Below, one piece after another: positions 1-11,796 of a stretch of 64,000 nucleotides of DNA (within the stretch, counting starts at the first letter, position 1; the number at the start of each line of letters is the position of its first letter). This stretch comes from Reticulitermes lucifugus. Lineage: Eukaryota; Arthropoda; Insecta; Blattodea; Rhinotermitidae. The stretch is from assembly GCA_026260175.1 (NCBI GenBank), contig JAKCWW010000419.1:43904-107903 (forward strand). Direction: 5' to 3'. The notes beneath the pieces were generated by a model. The model saw only the letters and a list, made by a program, of their open reading frames with translations, was not told the origin of the DNA and did no database searches. The translations under genes were made by a program, and so were the position numbers.

Positions 1-1320
1 ACAGTTTCATGCACTTGCTTTGCCCTGTCCTTTGATGTGTTGAATACTGATACTATAAAGAATAGTAAATAAAGTTTGCTAAAATCCAGTCAATGAACTG
101 CTCAAAAGGTGTTTATAGCCACTGAACAAAATTTAAAGTTCAATAAATTCGGACTCACACGCGATAGAAGCAAACCGTAAACTGCATATGGAAACACAAC
201 TCATAAAGTTTCTAACACATTATAATCAGTTTCTACATTTCAACATAAACGTAATATTTCATGATATATCGCCCAATCCGATTTTCTAAATAGCTGAAAA
301 TTCTTTCCACTTACTGTGTAGTGACTCCATGAATTGCATTTTGGGTCCTGACTCTACGTTTTTTCCAGAGTGTGATATTGATGAGTAAACAACAGTGTTA
401 ACGTGGCCCCATAAAAGAAAGTCTCAAGCAGACAGGACAAGTTAATGAGGTGGACAAGCATCTACCGACCCACTTGTCTGCGGAGATGTTATTCAAAACT
501 GGCATTTGTAGCGTAGTGGTAGGGAGTGCCGTCTTGCTAGAGTTAGATGTTGTTCGAAAGATTTAATCTTCTTACTTCAGTGTTAAAGAAGTTTTGCAAA
601 ATTTAAAAATAGCTTCCACACTTGACTATTGTTTCTTAATAAGATGCATAATATTTTTATGCATACCGTCTAGATAAAACTAGATATATGAAGGCGAGAC
701 GAAACCAGAAGTCAGTAGGCGAGTATTTGGTCTGTGATTTTTTTCACGACGTTGCCACTATTTCAGACTATGTAGCGCCAGTGATAAGATAGGTGGTAAG
801 TGATGTGTTGGAAAGGACTCGGAAGGAAATGTTCGTGGCCTTAGATAAGGTACTATTTCGACATTTGCCTGTAAGAACTCAGAAAAACTACAAAAATCCT
901 CTCTCAGGATAGCAGACTTCCCAGCCGAATTCGAAATCGGCATATCCCGAGCATATATCTAGGTCGTTACTGGGGCAGTGGTAATATTATAAGCAATGAA
1001 CTGTTTGGAAATGTGTCTGAGAACAACACTAATGTGAAGTTCTGCATGGGTAGATAAAAAACAAATAGATGTTTGATTGGAAAATCTCTTGGCAAAATGA
1101 CACCTAGTAGACAGTAGGTCAAATGAACGGTTGTGATACTAGCGGTGGGTTGTGCGAGTTCTATGTGCTTTCAAATGTCAGCATGTCTCAAGGGGTCCTC
1201 CCAGATCTCTTGAAGCATGGCCCGAAAACTGAAATTTAGCAAGAGTGAATCCTAAGTATACATGTATATATAAAGTCACCAACATGAGTGGCATAATGTT
1301 ACATTAATTTAGTTTTAGTT

Positions 1321-1351
<31 letters not shown>

Positions 1352-3600
1352 TTCAACACGCAATCTTTTAATTTATAAATGGAAAAACAAGGCCTAATAA
1401 AATACAAATTTTTCTTGGCTGAGGTTAGGTACCTATTTAGCATTAATAATTTGTGTTACCAGCCATCAAAAATAATTTGTTCTTAATTAGAACGAATTAC
1501 AAAATCATAAAAAAACAGAACCCAGAGTTAAGTACAAGGAAGAAGGAATATACAGACTGCCATAATTAATATAGATAAAGGGCATACACGAAGCAAGTTT
1601 ACGATCAACTCCAATTTATATATTCTAGACACGAAAAAATAATGAAAACAAGATTTTCGAACTATTTACATAATGAAGCTAATGTTACTGCAAAACCGAT
1701 AGGAAAATATTTTACCCTACTTCACCTAATTAGAAATGCCAGCCAACACACAATTCAGCTCCTCAATTTTCCGCTCCTTCATCACCCTTCACCACCTCAG
1801 TACACTTCATGTCCTCTGACAGTGTTCCTTCTACAAAAGTAACGTCACCTCGACACAGACTAAATCGCTTACATTAAAAGTTTTAAATAGGAAGGTGAAT
1901 AATATTTAAAATAAGAAATGCTCGTTGTTGACGACTAGCAATAGTATAATAAATTTGTAATCAAAGAAACATTGCAAGCATATTAATAAAACAAGAAATC
2001 TAAGGTTTTATTTTCATGGTTCTTATTCGGGGCTATTACGTGACACAAAAGTGGCTGAATTTATATTTTGAGTGATACAGTCCCACTGATGCACAGGTAT
2101 CCAAAAGGTATTTCCTTCTCATATATGTGAAAATACCAAGCATCAAGGTAACTCACTTAGAGACATTGCCAAATTGCCATCTTTTATGCAGTTTGTAATG
2201 TGTGAATAACAGCATGAGATGGGCAAGTTTCTTGATCACCGGTGGTGTAATATTCCACTTAAAATACTGAACTGTTGTTGGCAAAGGCACATCAAGTCTT
2301 CTTTAATGATTAGTTTTCCGATGTTACTGTTTATAATTTCATCTGTTTAAATACCAAAATTATTTGGTTAGTTAGTTTATAGTGCCTTGATTTACTTACA
2401 ATATTACGATGTGCAATTAATTTATTTGAGACTATATCTTATGTCAAAACGTCCGCTAGAGGACCTAATATGTCTTGCATTATAAATAACGTAACCTTGA
2501 AATTATTGTACAATTTCTTGTTTTGTTTCTGCAGATCAGAGTCAACCTGTAAATCATTACACCAATCATGATATTCTTAACTGTAAGACTGACTTATAGA
2601 ATAAAAGGTTCAACTGTATTATGGGTATTGTCATTTCTATGCATCGTGTGTATTGGACCACGTTTACAAATATTATTCACCCGCTGAGGACCATCCTTGT
2701 TAATATAAAGTTGCTTACTACCAACACCACAGAAATGTAAGCCGAATAATTTCATTCCAGACAGAAACGACTTCAGTCGGGTCCCTTTTTAGCCTAATTT
2801 CCTTCCTCATAAGGTACCATTTAGGAAGTGTACACTGACATTGTAAGTATTTTGTTTTGTACGCTAGTCTGCAAATCCTAGTTACAGGGCGGGAATTGAT
2901 GCTCAGTTCACAGTACGCTCTATTGTAGCTCTATTGCTAGGATACGCAGAAAACACAAATATTTGGAGCATCAGATTTCCATTTCTGAAACTTGGAATTA
3001 AAATTATGTAGATTCTAATTGTACATGCGGTTAAAGGCGATCTGCGCAGAACATTCATACGTGCACAGGCGCAGGTAGATCGTCCTATTGAGCGGGTGTT
3101 AAAATTATCGAAGCTGAACGAAAAAGAAAACCACTGCACAAACATTAGCAAAGTTCTCTAATCTGTACATGTGTACAGATACACAGACGTAGCGATTTTA
3201 AAATAGGAGCTCCCAGGGATGGAAACGCTCCAAGAAGTAAGCTTGTTAGATCAGCATGCCGTCAAAGTGTCTCCGTGCACGGTACGTTTATAAATGGTAC
3301 GAGTCGTCCGTGTCTCACAGTAATTAGTATGAACATTGCAAAGCTAGTGGACACACCATCGCCTTACATTATAATTCCCTACAGTCTGTAATAACAATAT
3401 GGCGGATGGTTAAACTTGTGAGGTGGGAGCGACACTGACGCTGCTTGCTGTAAGGTCCTGAAATAATGCATGGCAACAGAGCGCGGGAAACCATGGTAAC
3501 TTATTTTTCCGTAACATTTTGGCAGAATATAAACTAACAAGAAGGCAGCAGTGAGCACATAGCCTTTAGCTTCCCGTTTGCGCCAAAGATGTGAATTTTG
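1..3600. other. Non-genic AT-rich stretch
   Basis: I see no coding exon with splice signals here. Open frames are short (82 codons or fewer) and show no family motifs. A TTTA tetranucleotide microsatellite lies near 1318-1353. The rest looks like decayed, unclassified intergenic sequence. Confidence 0.5.
1318..1353. repeat. (TTTA)n microsatellite
   Basis: About eight tandem copies of a TTTA unit are read directly from the sequence. There is no sign of function. Confidence 0.9.
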
Positions 3601-3604
3601 TATT

Positions 3605-3962
3605 GACAACTATCCAGCTCCATGGGGCAAAGTTCTTCTTGAGAAGGAACTAATTCTTCGGCTGTTCAAGAAATCCCTATACTTTATGGAACCTGAAGGT
3701 TCATCGACGTGCAAAACAGGCCGCCACGTGTCTCTATCCTGAGTCACATGAATCAAGTCCACACGCTTCCATCCCATTTCTTGAAGATACATTTTAACAT
3801 TATCCTCACATCCACGCTTAGATCTTCCAAGTTGTCTCCTTCCTTCAGGTTTCCCCATCAAAACCCCGCATGCGTATCTGTTCTCACCCATATGTGTCAC
3901 ACGCCCCACCCATTTCATTCCCCTTGATTTTATCACCCAAATAGTATTTGATGAGGAGTACA
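3605..3962 (-). mobile_element. 3' tail of a non-LTR retrotransposon (LINE)
   Basis: The minus strand encodes a 117-codon open frame. It has the motif arrangement typical of insect LINE C-terminal tails: 'IKSRGMKWVGRVTHMGENR', then a 'GKPEGRRQLGRSKRG' segment, then a 'TQDRDTWRPV' segment. This tail is very common in cockroach and termite genomes as a fragment of the reverse transcriptase ORF. Only the end of the element is present, with no reverse transcriptase motifs, so it is a 5'-truncated dead copy. It is the best-preserved member of at least eight related tails in the window. Confidence 0.85.
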
Positions 3963-6900
3963 AATTTTACATAGAGACAGTCCACATTACGTAAGGAATA
4001 TCGTTTGTAACTCAACAATTATGGGAATGCCGAAGACGCGAATCCTTCAGATGCATCTGAGGAATGACATACAAATTGAACGCTGTTGTAGGAAGTTCTT
4101 AATAGGAATGAAATGAAATAATAATAATAATAGTAATAATAATAAACATATATAATCTACGCAATGGGAGGATAAGCTTTATAAGTTTGCCCCTTGCTGC
4201 ATTCAATATCCATGCCCTATTACTTTATCTAATTCTCAGTACATGACACGGTCTACTTCCATGAAATGTTCCAGTAAAGGTATTTCATAAAACTGTTTCC
4301 ACCACTGTGTGAATAAACTTCCTGCGTGTCGAAATATAAAATTCATCTACGTAATACACAAAAATCCAGTTTCTACCTCACGGACCACAAATACTGCGTC
4401 TCAGACACAATGACCAACCTGTTAATGCCTTGTACAGAAATAATCGCAAATTGTTCTGAGAATCCTATGAAACATGTATAGAGTATATACCGTGGGGAAA
4501 ATGCAATTCTTTAACGTTCAAGTAGATGGTGCATATTGTAATCACTGTGTGTATGGGGTTAATATGATTATAAATTTATGAAATGCAGAGAAGACACACT
4601 TGTGATTTTATATGTGTTTTTTTTTCAACGACAATGCCTGCGGCTTGGATTTTATAGCATCGAATGCCTACATGATTAATCAGTAATGAATTGCAAAAAG
4701 AATGCATAAGAAAGCACGGATTTTGCAACATGAACACTTTTCTGAATGCCATATCTTACTCCACACATGGCATTTGTATAAAGTACCCAACATTTTGTCA
4801 TAATAATACGCAAACACAGTGAAAAATTTTGCAATATTAAAATATAAAGACAGTGAATTCCGTCTCAGTTCGAAAAATCTACAAAGATATTTCGGACCTT
4901 GAATTTCATAACACTACTTTCCCTCGAAACGTCGGGATCCTATTACCCAATGACGCTAGTCACATCCCGAAAGAACAAAACTGTCAACACAGGCTTCTAA
5001 ACACACTTGTACGATAGCTGTAAAATTTTGAATTCGAAATCTTTGATTTTCTTCCAACAAGAAGTTTTAATACTTGATTTTACCTTCGTTAGTGCATAAA
5101 CCCGGAGACATTTTTAAACTTTTACTCATTGACAGTGGGATTAGCATTTTCAGTTCTGCTAAGACCAAACCAGACATGTGAACAGATGCTAAATCAGTTC
5201 ATTTCTTAACCATTGTGACAATATGCTGCATTTTATTATTATTCGTCTTAACGTTATTCTCATATATTCTTCTGCAAATTCCAAATGACAGTTTTTAAAG
5301 ATCTTCATACTGAGGTTACGTACGAAGTTCTTGTCTCCTTCGTCCAAGCTACTGGTATACGATTATGTTGGCCCGCCCGTTTAGGGTTCAGCTCATCATG
5401 CCCTCCTTCATTTCTCTGTCACAGTAAGTTAATATCTATACACAGCATTGTCTAGTAGTGTGTACTAATATGCTCCCTTTCCCCTTAAAAAAGTCTGGTC
5501 TTATATACATATATATATATTAGCACACCGCATGCAATTTATTTTAAAATGGTCCATGGTTCATTTTTACTGCGTAATAATATTCTTTCAACTTGCGACT
5601 TACCTTCCTTCCTTCCTTCCTTCATTCCTTCCTTAGCAAGAATGTCACGTCCCATAACCAAAGCACAGCATACAACTCCAAAACATAAACATTCACGCAT
5701 AACAATGTTGTGACACCATCTGTGCCAAGATACATCAAAAATCAGTCTTCAAGAACGACACGAAGCACGACAGTTTACCGTGGATACAGGACACACAACT
5801 GGAAGTCTGGCCCCCGGAGAAAAGACATGCCGCTTTCTAACATTAAATCAAAGGGCTGCGACACGCAATCATTTTCTCGAGGCAGGGAAACCTAGTGTAA
5901 TCACTGTGTCCTAGTAGAACATACGACGAACAGCATCCGCAAATCTACCACTTTTTATGTTCTATATTCTAGTGTTAATGCGTTAATGCCCTCAGCTGAT
6001 GAAGGGAGAGATTTCGTCCGACCCCCTGCCTGCACTCGTTTCTTCATCCACAAAATCTCTAAACCATTGCATTATAACATGTGTGAAGAGTGCCATCATT
6101 TTAAGTAACTTACATGTAAATATTTATTTCCCTGAGTCTGCGAGGCTTTAGCTTCTCACAGTAGTGCTGATAAATATTCAAGACGTATGGAAATTTACCA
6201 GTCGACACGGTTTCATATCCCCAAAGACTCAAATTTCGTCGTAATGTATTGACTGCGAAGAATAAGGCATGTTATTTATTACGAAGAAACTAAAATGCCA
6301 CTAAGCTTAAAATCATAAAACTGGCAAACAAAGACTTTAATCAGTGCGATAACAAAACGTTGATTATCTTAATCCATAACTTCCTATTCATGTCCTACAA
6401 AAGTGTGAGGTAATATTTTACTGTCAGAACACAAGAAAAAAATATATTCTATGAAGTCCTTCTTCAAAGATGTTACCGCCAAACGACAGGGTCAAGTTCG
6501 GAAAATAAAATTTACTGCAGTTTAGGGAACGTTATAATAACTCGTTCACAAAGCTACATTACCTTGTGTTACTCACCTGCAACGTCCCACTTTACTTAGT
6601 TCGATATATGTGTTAAAGATATCCTCCCAGTATCACATTAACTTGAAAGGATTGAGGGTCGCACGTTCTGCACAGTCGATGGCTAAATGTTGTTAAGTTA
6701 GCGCTGTATAGGCGTACATCAGACACCTTCGCCATGTTGGTATTGACGAAGAGATGCAACGGAATACTGTAAGTTTCTGATTAAACGTGACACCGCACAT
6801 AAGAATTACTTTTGTTCTCTATAAAATTTACGTTATTGTTGACACAGGAGACTAGATTCAAGGAGGAGGCAACATTACGGAAAAACTGCAAAAAAGAAAC

Positions 6901-8780
6901 TACAAAAAAGGGCTAAAGAAGGCGATGGATGGAGTCAGATACCGAATTACATGGCTCTGCAGTACTAACAGTGGGGGGGGGGCGAACTTGACGGCATGTC
7001 AGCTACCAATTCATAGGCCCGTTCCTTAATCTGTTCATAATCCGTTTCCATCTCTTCCTCAATTCATACTTCAATCTTCCTCCCACCCAGCAACCCACCC
7101 GTCCGCACTACTCTCTTTACATACACTTAACTGACCATATGCCCATTATCCAACCACGACTTCGCAACACTATTTGGATACCTGACACATCTAAATACCT
7201 GCAAAATTACAAGCTTCTGGGAAGTGACGGTGTTTATTTTCGTAAAAGCCTAATAAGGTTTCAAAGGAACTTGCTGCCTCCATTTTCTCGCCTATAAATA
7301 CTATAGTCGTTAAAGTAGAATATAATGTTTCGTTTCAAGATATTACAATGTAAAAACTGATCGTGAATTTACCTATATGAAAAGCGAGCATTTATTCCTC
7401 TGTGGGTCGACGTTGATGCAGCTTCCTTACAGATACTTCTTGGACAAAACTAACTACTTGGTGTCTTAAAATTATAATTCTCAAGTTCCAACCCCTGACT
7501 GTCATCCACGCTGCCTTCACAGTCGTCAACATTTATTATGGAAATCTCTGGAGGTGCACTCAATTTCTCCAATAGAAATTAAAATCTTTGAGACCGTTGT
7601 GTCAAAAAGTTGATAGCTGATGAGGTGGTTTATAAATTTCCCAATATTTTAAATAATTCCAAGGTTCATCTTCATGCTTAAAAAAGACCCTTACCATATC
7701 TGAAGCCAAATAAATCCAGCCCAATCCCTCGTACTGTATTTCTAAGCTCCTGCAATTTGTGCCTAACCTCCCATGACCCGCTCATCTCACAGTTCTTTAT
7801 TTGTCTGAATGTTTTTACATTACGAGGCAAGCGCAAATTTATAAAGCCCCTCTTCAATATTCTTGTACCTATCTTGCTACTAGCTAATTCCAAATATTGT
7901 TCCTAAACTCCCTCAATATATACGTAGTTGGTTCGAAACGTTTAATTAACTTCACGATAAACCAAGATAAACAAAGACATCTTTATTTAAAAAAAAAAAG
8001 AAAAGAAAAAAAACTTACTATCCACTTACTAATGACTGAGTGATAAAAACATTTGTGCCTCGACGTATAACCTACTGTCAACAAGTTTCAATTTCATCTT
8101 CCGTAATGACACTTCCTTTCCGTCTTTACTTTTTACGTCCAGCGAATGGCGTTTATCACATTTATGTAGGTCTCTTGGTCTGGAATTTAGGATGATATTA
8201 AGATCAGAGTCGTTCCAACTCTCCTCACGAACAGAGCAAGACTATCAGCTATGAAATTTAAGTAGCTCTTAAGCTGGGGTAGGGAGAAGGGGCGGTCGAT
8301 TTACCAGTGACAAAACTGCTTTCTATTGCAACCGAGGGAACATTCAGTGTCAACTATTTTCGCAAACAACACACCATGGATCTCGATCTCTAGTGATAAG
8401 CAATAACTGACAGTGTTTTGTTTACAATTCAAGATTTGCACAGACTGTGGCTTTAGTCGAAATAGTGTAAGTTACAATTTCGAATATAATTAGAATTAGG
8501 TGTGTTTGTGTTAAGATTCAAATTTTTTTTTAAATCAACACACTTATTAGACTAATGAAACTGTAACGAGTCTGCGTGAATTCGACAAACTTCCATATGT
8601 AATTTTCAACAAGGAAAAATAATTACGTTTAAGACATGAGGAAGATCTTCCTCAATTACGAAACTTTTTTAAATAATTGAAGTTCCACATCTTATCAAAA
8701 GTATGTGCACGATATAAAATATTTATGAGATGAAAACACATTTCATTATTCAATTAAACTATAAATTTAGATAAGTATAT
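3963..8780. other. Non-genic stretch with simple repeats
   Basis: No supported gene. Visible items are an AAT-rich run near 4117-4145, an AT run near 5508-5520, a CCTT run near 5607-5632 and a G-run near 6972-6981. Open frames are short and without motifs. Confidence 0.45.
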
Positions 8781-8794
8781 ATATATATATGAAT

Positions 8795-9047
8795 GCCGAT
8801 CCACAGTCTAAGACGTGGGTCTAAGGTCGCTCGCTTACTGAGATTGTGGGTTCGAATCAACCCTAGGGCATGGATGTTTGTCTCTTGTGAGTGTTGTGTG
8901 TTGTCAGGTAGAGATCTCTGCGACGAGCTGGTCCCTCGTCCAGAGGAGTCCTACCGAGTGTGGTGTGTCTAAAAAGTGTGTGATCGTGAAGCCTCCAAAA
9001 ATGAGGCAGCCTAGGCCCCCAAGGGGCTATTGAGCCATTGAAAAAAA
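8795..9047 (+). mobile_element. tRNA-derived SINE, family A, copy 1, with target-site duplication
   Basis: The head resembles a tRNA gene. It has an A-box-like start after GCCGATCC and a B-box-like GGTTCGAATC, followed by a body about 180 bp long and an A-rich tail. Copies at 10205-10463 and 52736-52986 share the whole body, including the AGAGGAGTCCTA segment. A 10-bp direct repeat, ATATATGAAT, flanks the element at 8785-8794 and 9048-9057, which is the expected target-site duplication. SINEs of this kind carry an internal Pol III promoter and use a partner LINE to move. Confidence 0.85.
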
Positions 9048-9057
9048 ATATATGAAT

Positions 9058-10204
9058 TTCAGTAAACCTATATATTTAAAGTATAAGTGATTATAAATGA
9101 CTTTCAGCACATACATCATACACGATATAACATTTCTTGTTTACATTTTTGACGGATATTTAGCTCAAAGGATGGTGCTTTAGCGCACCGACTTTATAAA
9201 TTCTTTTTTTTATAAATGTATTTTACGTGACTATATATAATATATTCGATTAAAAAGCAAAGTTCTACAACATCCGGCAAAGAACGTAGGGAACAAAAGA
9301 ATCCGGAGAATCGCAGTAAAAAACGAAGCCCATTTACAGGAAAAATAGGATTTCGTCTAATTGTGCCGTCGTTTTCTGATACATGACGATTAAAATTTCT
9401 CACCATAAATCGAGCGACCCAATTAGAATCGCTGTGCTTAGTCCTTTTTACTTTCTGAACACAAGACGATCAACACAGCCCACAAGCCAAGTAGCCCAAA
9501 ATTAAATATACCATCATAAAAATCGGATGCAAAAAATTTATGAAGGTGACTTGCTCAATATAGTCTACTCTTCTCGTTCGTATTATCCAATACAGAATTA
9601 TGCTAAATATAAAAGAAACCTAACCTCAACGAAGTTTAAACACAAGACCTTCTATCATTTTTCACATGGCAAGGGGGCTAATTTCGGTTAAGAATGTTGT
9701 TAGATGTCAGTAACCTAAGTTCGAAAATGTACTTATAGCACTAAGTTTGTTAAACTATTTAGAAAACTGTAAGACATATGTAAAATGTGTTAATAATGGC
9801 TCATACGGTACAAGTACTTCATTCTCCTCCAAAACATCTGTTGGAAATATTTTTCGTTGCGACAGATACGTAGCCAGTGACGTTCTAGTTGCATGCAGAA
9901 AAGCGTGTAGGTCTTGGTGTCAAGTGGAGGTTAAAACTGTCCCATAAACATCAAAATTCTAGCGGCTCGAAACTTTTTCGTAAAGTTCCCTAATACCACG
10001 TACATAAAAAAAACCGTTCAGCGCTTCTCGAGTCGTTACAAGAGTACGAGCGGTCTGACGTTAATAGGCATCCCCACAGGTAACCCGACTTGCCAATTTC
10101 TTGCAGAATTCCAACCTATTTAACGCATATTTTGGCGCAGAATTATTATTCTCCAAAATGTAATCATTATAAACATTTTTACGATCAGTAAAAATGATAT
10201 ATAT
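9058..10204. other. Non-genic stretch between SINE copies
   Basis: Short open frames only (66-70 codons) with no recognisable domains. No other feature seen. Confidence 0.4.
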
Positions 10205-10463
10205 GAATTTTTTGTCTTATGGCTCGACAGCCCTGATTGGGCCTAGGGCCTCCTCTATGATGTTCCTCGATCACACTCAGACACAACATACGCGATAGGA
10301 CTCCTCTGGACGAGTGATCGGCCCGTCGCAGAGACCTCTACCTGACAACATACAACACTCAAAAGAGACAGACATCCATGCCCCGGCAGGATTCGAACCC
10401 CAAATCCCAGCAAGCAAATGGCCGTAGACCCACGCTTTAGACCGCGCGGCCACCGGGATCGGC
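10205..10463 (-). mobile_element. tRNA-derived SINE, family A, copy 2
   Basis: This is the reverse complement of the family A element. Read on the minus strand it begins GCCGATCCCGGTGGCCGCGC, carries the B-box GGTTCGAATCC, and ends in a poly-A tail (T-run on plus). A short GATATATA repeat on both sides (10196-10203 and 10464-10471) may be its target-site duplication, though the AT-rich context makes that less certain. Confidence 0.83.
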
Positions 10464-10594
10464 GATATATACACACAGATCAACTTAAAACATCTGGTTA
10501 AAAGAATGTGCTAGGTAAACAGGCCTATGCAATAGAAATACAGGGTACGAGCTACTGCACAAAATGTTTTGTATTTAGGATTGCCCATTAACAA

Positions 10595-10920
10595 ATCTAA
10601 TTCAGTCCAGGGACAAGAAGCATTCTTGAGAAGCTAAAACTTCCAGCTATTCGAGATGTTCCCTGCATGTTACTAAACTCGACGTTTCATTATCGTGTTC
10701 GCACCACTCCGCCACTTTTCCCTATCTTCAGCCAGATGAATCCAGTCTGCGCCCACTCAACCTATTTAAAATCAATTTTAATATTATGTTTCTATCTACG
10801 CCTAGTTCTTATTTTCGATTTTCCCACCAAACAACTGTACGCATCTCTCTTCTCCCCCATGCGTGCAACATGTCCACTCATCTCATTCTTCTTGATTTGA
10901 TCGACTTAATACTATATATA
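10595..10920 (-). mobile_element. Degraded LINE 3' tail
   Basis: On the minus strand this matches the LINE tail at 3605-3962 in layout: an 'IKSRR'-like start, then a segment corresponding to GKPEG, then the tail with an AGCTTCTCAAGAATG-type end. Frameshifts and stops break the frame, so it is an old copy. Confidence 0.65.
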
Positions 10921-11063
10921 TATTTACTACGTATCAATAAACTCCTCACTAAGCAATTGTCTCCATCCTCCTCTTACTCTTAGGCCAACACATATTACTC
11001 AGCGCTGTAATCTCGAACACTTTCAGTCTATTTTATGTTATAAGTACCGTGCATTTTGTCATA

Positions 11064-11796
11064 AGTTTAAGTTGAACCAACTAATGCACAATAATTATTA
11101 ACAAAGTAAGGTATATTTGTAACCCCTACATACGTTTCGGCAATCAAGTTGCCATCTTCAGGGGGCGCATCAAAGAATCACAAGTATCTATGGCATTCAG
11201 ATACACATACATGTGGCATTATAATGGAAGTACACATGCCGCTCACAGTATTAAAATGAATAGATGTCTATAGTCATAAAACTAAACGTTAAGAGCAAAT
11301 AATACAATGTGTCTAAGTCAGTGATGTAAGCTAATACGTCATATAACACAGTAAAAATTATTATATACAAATATTGTTACATGATTCGACTTGGACGTCT
11401 AAAATATATAAAAGCTTTTTTAAAAAGGTTTTACTGGCTGTTGTCCATGTATACAATGATATAGTCGATCGACGTCGATCTCGGGATGTTGTGTGTCCGG
11501 TGAAGTGTCGTGTACTGTGTTATATGATGTATTAGCTTAGGTATATCACTGACTTAGACACATTGTATTATTTGCTCTTAACGTTTAGTTTTATGACTAT
11601 AGGCATCTATTCATTTTAACAGTGTGAGCGGCATGTGTACTTCCATTATAATGCCAAATGTATGTGTATCTGGATGTCATAGATACTTGTGATTCTTTGA
11701 TGCGCCCCTGAGGATTGCCGAAACTTATGTAGGGATTACAAAATATACCTTACTTTGTTAATAATTTTTGCACATTAGTTGTTTTAACTTAAACTT
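11064..11796. repeat. Large inverted repeat (palindromic element) with hammerhead-like arms
   Basis: The left arm, 11064-11353, is the reverse complement of the right arm, 11513-11796, with a small number of mismatches. A 159-bp spacer separates them. The arms do not encode protein. The left arm carries a hammerhead-like fold on the minus strand (11127-11163); in the right arm the equivalent fold has lost most of stem II. A third, single-arm copy lies at 61364-61535. The layout fits a foldback element or two Penelope-type terminal repeats in inverted orientation; neither can be proved from this window. Confidence 0.85.
11127..11166 (-). ncRNA. Hammerhead-ribozyme-like motif in palindrome left arm
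   Basis: On the minus strand the order is CCCC, core CUGAAGA, one U, stem II GGCAA/UUGCC with a five-base loop, GAA, short stem III AC-GUAU-GU, A, then GGGG. The GGGG can pair with the first CCCC as stem I. This is the layout of a type I hammerhead with a minimal stem III, as known from Penelope-like retroelements. The extra U before stem II is not canonical, so self-cleavage is uncertain. Confidence 0.55.
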
